From Prevotellaceae bacterium (GTDB taxonomy: Bacteria; Bacteroidota; Bacteroidia; Bacteroidales; Bacteroidaceae): 19,131 bases of DNA. A program made the position numbers and the translations under genes. Below the pieces are notes generated by a model. That model saw only the letters and a list, made by a program, of their open reading frames with translations. It made no database searches and had not been told where the DNA came from. The stretch is taken from the NCBI GenBank assembly GCA_015257125.1, contig JABZKU010000037.1, forward strand, positions 1 through 19,131. Direction: 5' to 3'. Below are positions 14,456 through 19,131 of the stretch, in pieces. Positions within the stretch are counted from its first letter, which is position 1; each line of letters starts with the position of its first letter.

Positions 14456-15901
14456 TTATGCCCAATATGGAATATAACTATGTCTATTACCTCCTTCTGT
14501 ATTTTCCTCCTTAATCAATTTGGCTTCCAAAGTATCCTTGATGATTCTCGATGCCATGGGATAATTCTTATCCTCGATACCTAAGCGGGCACGCAACGAT
14601 TGGTTGTTCATCTTTTCGTTGGAAACATATTTGAGACAAGCATGTTGATAACAGGCTGTTACTCTTTCTGATTTTTCTAAGTCTGCGAATTTGCGGTAAG
14701 AGAATACAGTTGCAGAGGTTCGTTTCTCATCGAGTTGGAAACGAACAGGAGGTAATTGATATAACTCAATAAAAGTAACAATTTTGTCCATACCACTCCC
14801 CTTCTCCTCACAGATGCCCATTCGCCGCATAATATCAGCAAGGGAATCGTTTCTCGACTGATATTCATCGATAAATCGTTCTACACTAATCAGTGGTTGT
14901 CCCGGATTGGAAAATTCGATGCGGTCAGTGTAAATTTCGATCATAGGAAATCCCTGTTCGGCAAAATCTTGATGAATAATCATATTGGCAGCCAATTCGC
15001 GGATGGCTATTTCGGGATACATACGCACATCTTTCCTTAGCGCAATCCCAATTTCCTCATTGGCAGGCAGCTGACTGTTTATCCATGCAAGCATTTCTTC
15101 AAAAACAATGGCATAGCCTTTGTCGAAGTATTGTTCACGAATCGTCTCGATTTTGCTTTTGCCTTTGTAGACAATGACCCGAACCATTTTCCGTTTGAGA
15201 CCATCGAAGTCTGACAAGCGTTTGGCGAACAAAATGGCTCCGAGTTCTGTGATGCCATAGCCTATCTCATCTTCCACAATTAGGTTCTCAGAGAGGAACC
15301 TTTCCAAAATTCCCTTTGTGTCTTGAGGAAAAGGCAAATGCATCATGTCGAAGTAAGTTTGGGCACTAAGGTGGGAGAAAACTTCTTGAGAGGACAAAGC
15401 TTTTTTCAAGACGATCTTTTCCAAAGGCTTCTCGTGGCCTTTCCAAATCTTGGCCTCCTTGGCCGGATAGTCCTTGAGTTTCCGAGTCGTTGTGCCGACT
15501 CGAATATATTTTTCATGCAAAAAACTTACAGGACGGTTGGTTGTAGCAGGAATCTTGAAGATGCAGATGTGTCCCTTGTCTTCGTAGTCAAAGTCATCAA
15601 TGATTTCGAAGTCTATACGAGGATTTAAGCGAGTAGACAACCAAGATTCGAGATCCTCGTTGCCCACCATTTTCTGTTTGCCGTATAGATTTGTACCGAC
15701 CACATCATGACTTTCATCATCAATTCCAAACACAATATAGCCAAATGGCCTATTGCTTAAATAGGCACTGTTGGATAAGGCAGAGATTCTTTCGCCTATT
15801 TCTTCCTTTGTATGAAAATTATGCTTGAACTCTAACCACTCGGTTTCTTTGGGCTTAGCGGTCAGCGCATTAATTAATTTTCTAAAATCAATATACTCCA
15901 T
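14456..15901 (-). CDS. AlbA_2 (Schlafen-like) and ATP-binding domain protein
   Basis: 481 aa, of the COG2865 type usually called an ATP-binding or putative transcriptional regulator protein. The N-terminal AlbA_2 domain is clear: ETEWLEFKHNFH (residues 19-30), then SALSNSAYLSNRPFGYIVFGIDD. The middle part IRELAANMIIHQDF ... IEIYTDRIEFSNPGQP ... IMRRMGICEEKGSGMDKI has the layout of the GHKL-like ATP-binding region. The C-terminus (NNQSLRARLGIEDKNYPMASRIIKDTLEAKLI) looks like a winged helix. Biochemical role unknown; such genes are frequent in mobile and defence-rich DNA. Base composition is visibly more AT-rich, with codon use (ATA, AAA, TTA) unlike its neighbours, suggesting acquisition. It lies 68 bp downstream of miaB on the same strand with no clear promoter of its own, so it may be read from miaB. 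Confidence 0.85.
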   Translation of the reverse strand: MEYIDFRKLINALTAKPKETEWLEFKHNFHTKEEIGERISALSNSAYLSNRPFGYIVFGIDDESHDVVGTNLYGKQKMVGNEDLESWLSTRLNPRIDFEIIDDFDYEDKGHICIFKIPATTNRPVSFLHEKYIRVGTTTRKLKDYPAKEAKIWKGHEKPLEKIVLKKALSSQEVFSHLSAQTYFDMMHLPFPQDTKGILERFLSENLIVEDEIGYGITELGAILFAKRLSDFDGLKRKMVRVIVYKGKSKIETIREQYFDKGYAIVFEEMLAWINSQLPANEEIGIALRKDVRMYPEIAIRELAANMIIHQDFAEQGFPMIEIYTDRIEFSNPGQPLISVERFIDEYQSRNDSLADIMRRMGICEEKGSGMDKIVTFIELYQLPPVRFQLDEKRTSATVFSYRKFADLEKSERVTACYQHACLKYVSNEKMNNQSLRARLGIEDKNYPMASRIIKDTLEAKLIKEENTEGGNRHSYIPYWA

Positions 15902-15938
15902 CTGACTTTATTCTTTGGTGTTGTTCAAGCAATAATGT

Positions 15939-15948
15939 CTCAGTTACA
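15939..15948 (+). repeat. Direct repeat CTCAGTTACA, copy 2
   Basis: Identical to 14431-14440. It lies in the 68-bp gap between the miaB stop and the accessory gene start. Confidence 0.4.
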
Positions 15949-15969
15949 GCTACTACATTTCGCTCGTCC

Positions 15970-17403
<1,434 letters not shown>

Positions 17404-17541
17404 TGGGGAATGGGTCTATGTTCGGGCGTCTGTTGGGCGTTTCGTAGACGGGGATACCGATTTACGAGTAGACGCGTGGTGATGTCGAGTTGGGTTTTGG
17501 GAGGTTTGTGGACGGGTGTACGAGTAAGCGGTTGGGAGTTT

Positions 17542-17573
17542 CGTAGACGAGTGTACGTGTCTACTCGTCTACG
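17542..17573. repeat. Perfect 11-bp inverted repeat upstream of miaB
   Basis: CGTAGACGAGT / ACTCGTCTACG with a 10-nt spacer. It can form a hairpin in either transcript; no U-run follows on either side, so it is not a standard terminator. Confidence 0.6.
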
Positions 17574-17589
17574 CGAGGAATTGTCCGGG

Positions 17590-17610
17590 GCGTAAATCTC
17601 TCGTTTACGC
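17590..17610. repeat. 7-bp inverted repeat upstream of miaB
   Basis: GCGTAAA / TTTACGC with a 7-nt spacer, embedded in the CTCGTTTAC repeat tract shortly after the aroQ stop on the minus strand. Confidence 0.45.
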
Positions 17611-17648
17611 TGTTTACTCCTTCCCTCGTTTACTCATTTTCTACTCGT

Positions 17649-18092
17649 TCACTTTTTTCTCAACGCCTCCACGGCGAGGCGGTAGCTGTCGGTGCCGAAA
17701 CCGGCCACGATGCCGCGGCAAACCGGAGCGATGAGCGATTGGTGTCTGAAGGTTTCGCGCGCCTGCACATTCGACAGGTGCACCTCCACCACCGGTAGGG
17801 GGGCAATGCTGCTCACCGCGTCGCGGAGCGCCACCGAAGTGTGGGTGAAGGCCCCCGCGTTGAGCACCACGCCGAGTAAGTCGGCTTCGTCGGCCGCGGC
17901 CTGCAGGCGATCGATGAGCACCCCCTCGTGGTTGCTCTGCAAATGGTCGATATCCAGCACCCCGTCGTAGCGGCGGCGCAGTTCGTCGATGACATCCGTC
18001 AGCGTCGTGCGACCGTAGATTTGCGGTTCGCGGCGGCCGAGAAAATTGAGGTTGGGTCCGTTGAGCACCAACACGCGAGGCAAGGCAGACAT
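17649..18092 (-). CDS. aroQ: 3-dehydroquinate dehydratase, type II
   Basis: 147 aa from the chosen start. It dehydrates 3-dehydroquinate to 3-dehydroshikimate, step three of the shikimate pathway, as a dodecameric cytosolic enzyme. Type II landmarks are LVLNGPNLNFLGRREPQIYG (catalytic Tyr26 with Arg20/Arg21), SNHEG, VLNAGAFTHTS (Asn78, His84) and VEVHLSNVQARE (catalytic His105). An in-frame ATG at 18125 would add 11 residues (MIRRENTLPLL); 18092 was preferred because type II enzymes start only a few residues before the NGPNLN strand, but the longer start cannot be excluded. It is divergent from xerD and may be cotranscribed with miaB downstream. Its leader contains a terminator-like hairpin. 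Confidence 0.93.
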   Translation of the reverse strand: MSALPRVLVLNGPNLNFLGRREPQIYGRTTLTDVIDELRRRYDGVLDIDHLQSNHEGVLIDRLQAAADEADLLGVVLNAGAFTHTSVALRDAVSSIAPLPVVEVHLSNVQARETFRHQSLIAPVCRGIVAGFGTDSYRLAVEALRKK

Positions 18093-18150
18093 AAGCAGAG
18101 GGAGGGTGTTTTCCCGTCGAATCATCGCCGCTCGTCAGGGTTTTCTCCAC

Positions 18151-18183
18151 AAAACGAAAACGCTCGCCTTCGGCAGACGAGCG
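18151..18183 (-). terminator. Intrinsic terminator-like hairpin in the aroQ leader
   Basis: Read on the minus strand: a 9-bp stem CGCTCGTCT / AGGCGAGCG (one G-U pair) with loop GCCGA, then TTTTCGTTTT. This is the most typical hairpin-plus-U-tract in the window, yet it lies between the predicted aroQ start site (near 18240) and the aroQ ATG. It may be an attenuator, or may block transcripts entering from the xerD side. Confidence 0.55.
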
Positions 18184-18210
18184 CGCGGAGGAGAAAACGC
18201 GCCGATCGGC

Positions 18211-18241
18211 TTGAATCGACAGATTATTCTTCGTACATTTG
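18211..18241 (+). promoter_or_regulatory. Predicted xerD promoter
   Basis: TTG (18211-18213), a 20-bp spacer, then TACATTTG (18234-18241) followed by C: a full Bacteroidetes promoter. The leader would be about 60 nt. Its -7 element abuts that of the opposing aroQ promoter. Confidence 0.65.
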
Positions 18242-18245
18242 CGCG

Positions 18246-18276
18246 CAAAAATACGAAATCTCGATGACGTGTGCAA
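18246..18276 (-). promoter_or_regulatory. Predicted aroQ promoter
   Basis: Minus-strand TTG (18276-18274), a 20-bp spacer, then TATTTTTG (18253-18246) followed by C. It faces the xerD promoter, and the two -7 elements are joined through TTTGCGCGCAAA. Confidence 0.65.
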
Positions 18277-18308
18277 ACCGCGTTGTCCAAAACTTGTGAA
18301 GCCTGTCG

Positions 18309-19131
18309 ATGAACACCGAACTGCTCCAACACTACGAACAATACCTCCTGCTCGAGCAAGGTCTTTCTGCCAATACCCGCGAGGCTTACGGCCGCGATTT
18401 GCGCCGCTTTCTCGACTATGCCGGCGCGCGCCACGTCGATGCGCTCGATGTCGATCTGCCCCTGCTCGAAGACTACGTGCAACACCTTTTTGAAGCCGGC
18501 ATTGCCGCCAGTTCCATGGCACGCATGATCAGCAGTGTGCGCTCCTTCTACCGCTATCTGCAAATCGACGGATATTTGGGGCAAGACCCCACCGAACTCC
18601 TCGAAACGCCGCGACAACCCAAGCACCTGCCCGAGGTGCTCACGCTCGACGAGGTGGAACGCATACTCGATGCCATCGACCTCTCCACCGTCGAGGGACA
18701 GCGCGATCGCTGCCTGATCGAACTGCTCTACAGCTGCGGTCTGCGCGTGAGCGAGGTGTGCGCGCTGCGCCTCTCCGATCTCTTTTTCGACGAAGGCTTT
18801 GTGCGCGTCATCGGCAAGGGCGACAAGCAGCGCGTCGTCCCCATTTCGCCGCGTGCCATGCACGAAGTTCACAACTGGCTCGATGCCCGCGCCGATATCG
18901 CCGTGAAACCCGAAGATGAGGATGTGCTGTTTGTCTCGGCACGCCGCGGTCGTCGGCTTTCGCGCGTCACGGTGTTTCACAACATCAAGCAGCATGTGGC
19001 CGCCGCCGGCATCGACAAGAGCGTATCGCCCCACACCTTCCGCCACACCTTTGCCACCCATCTGCTCGAGGGCGGTGCCTCGTTGCCCGCCATCCAAGCC
19101 ATGCTCGGGCATGAGGACATCGGCACCACCG
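18309..19131 (+). CDS. xerD: Tyrosine recombinase XerD, 3' end outside the window
   Basis: 274 residues are visible and the frame runs off the right edge. XerD works with a partner at dif to resolve chromosome dimers. The N-terminal SAM-like core-binding domain (YEQYLLLEQGLSANTREAYGRD) spans about residues 1-95. The catalytic domain shows Arg146 (SCGLRVSEV), Lys170 (GKGDKQR), His242 and Arg245 (HTFRHTFATHLLEGG) and His268 (LGHED). The nucleophilic Tyr, expected about 10 residues on, is beyond the edge. The EYVQHL-like and PRQPKHLPEVL linkers fit XerD better than phage integrases. ATG 18309 is the first start after an in-frame TGA at 18297. Adjacency to divergent aroQ is one I recall from Bacteroides chromosomes, supporting a housekeeping XerD. 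Confidence 0.92.
   Translation, partial: MNTELLQHYEQYLLLEQGLSANTREAYGRDLRRFLDYAGARHVDALDVDLPLLEDYVQHLFEAGIAASSMARMISSVRSFYRYLQIDGYLGQDPTELLETPRQPKHLPEVLTLDEVERILDAIDLSTVEGQRDRCLIELLYSCGLRVSEVCALRLSDLFFDEGFVRVIGKGDKQRVVPISPRAMHEVHNWLDARADIAVKPEDEDVLFVSARRGRRLSRVTVFHNIKQHVAAAGIDKSVSPHTFRHTFATHLLEGGASLPAIQAMLGHEDIGTT

Larger units (their letters stand above)
17432..17648. repeat. Nested direct and inverted repeats between aroQ and miaB
   Basis: The gap 17404-17648 holds no gene but is dense in related words. GTTGGGnGTTTCGTAGACG occurs at 17432-17450 and 17531-17549, 99 bp apart, with one difference. TACGAGTA recurs at 17463 and 17519. CTCGTTTAC and variants (CTGTTTACTC, CTCGTTTACTC, ACTCGTTCAC) run from 17600 to 17652. 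On the minus strand these read as GTARACGAG units. I recall similar GTAAACGAGTARAC strings between genes in Bacteroidales, but could not check. Promoter-like TAnnTTTG was not found here on the minus strand. Confidence 0.55.

Noticed and set aside
14390..14460. Possible decayed coding remnant (YHVTEQTKQAIF-like) after the accessory gene stop, in another frame
   Set aside because: It resembles the VTEQ tails of some related proteins, but the gene already ends in a normal-looking YIPYWA tail. The stretch is too short to separate from chance.
18224..18238. Four-codon frame ATG TAC GAA GAA TAA at the start of the aroQ leader, as a leader peptide
   Set aside because: Too short, with a single Tyr codon, and it would start at the very 5' end of the transcript; no evidence of translation.

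Overview
The window reads as chromosomal DNA of a GC-rich member of the Bacteroidales. The gene set and order (a DUF6242-type lipoprotein, a DUF6089-type outer-membrane protein, uppS, bamA), the phylum-type promoters (TTG, about 20 bp, TAnnTTTG) and the absence of Shine-Dalgarno sequences all point there. MiaB and other proteins look Prevotellaceae-like to me, but that is an impression from memory and not a phylogeny.

Layout. (1) 53-5375, minus strand: an envelope-biogenesis operon in transcription order DUF6242 lipoprotein, DUF6089 barrel protein, uppS and bamA, with gaps of -4, 11 and 51 nt. It should continue past the left edge. (2) 5376-6021: a 646-bp AT-richer divergent gap with promoters for both sides and a loose cluster of DnaA-box-like words. 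(3) 6022-6558, plus: a TrmH/SpoU-family RNA methyltransferase, ended by a strong hairpin that faces the end of sbcC. (4) 6760-11780, minus: the sbcD-sbcC (Mre11/Rad50-type) nuclease operon. (5) 12139-14185, plus: a phosphate butyryltransferase/butyrate kinase pair with a good promoter and a downstream hairpin. (6) 14341-15948: an AT-rich accessory gene (AlbA_2/Schlafen-like plus GHKL-like ATP-binding domain), with GTTACATG repeats at its 3' end and a 10-bp direct repeat on both sides; it is probably acquired. (7) 15970-18092, minus: miaB and, upstream, aroQ, separated by 245 bp of nested direct and inverted repeats. (8) 18309 to the right edge, plus: the tyrosine recombinase xerD, cut off before its catalytic Tyr.

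Most genes are core housekeeping: outer-membrane assembly and lipid-carrier synthesis, RNA modification, DNA break processing, acyl-phosphate energy metabolism, shikimate synthesis and chromosome-dimer resolution. I found no clear new multi-gene system. The most interesting signals are non-coding: face-to-face promoters sharing a palindrome between aroQ and xerD, an intrinsic-terminator-like hairpin in the aroQ leader, a motif shared by two unrelated promoter regions, the repeat-rich miaB upstream region, and the bounded accessory gene. No tRNA, rRNA, CRISPR array or recognisable insertion sequence was seen.
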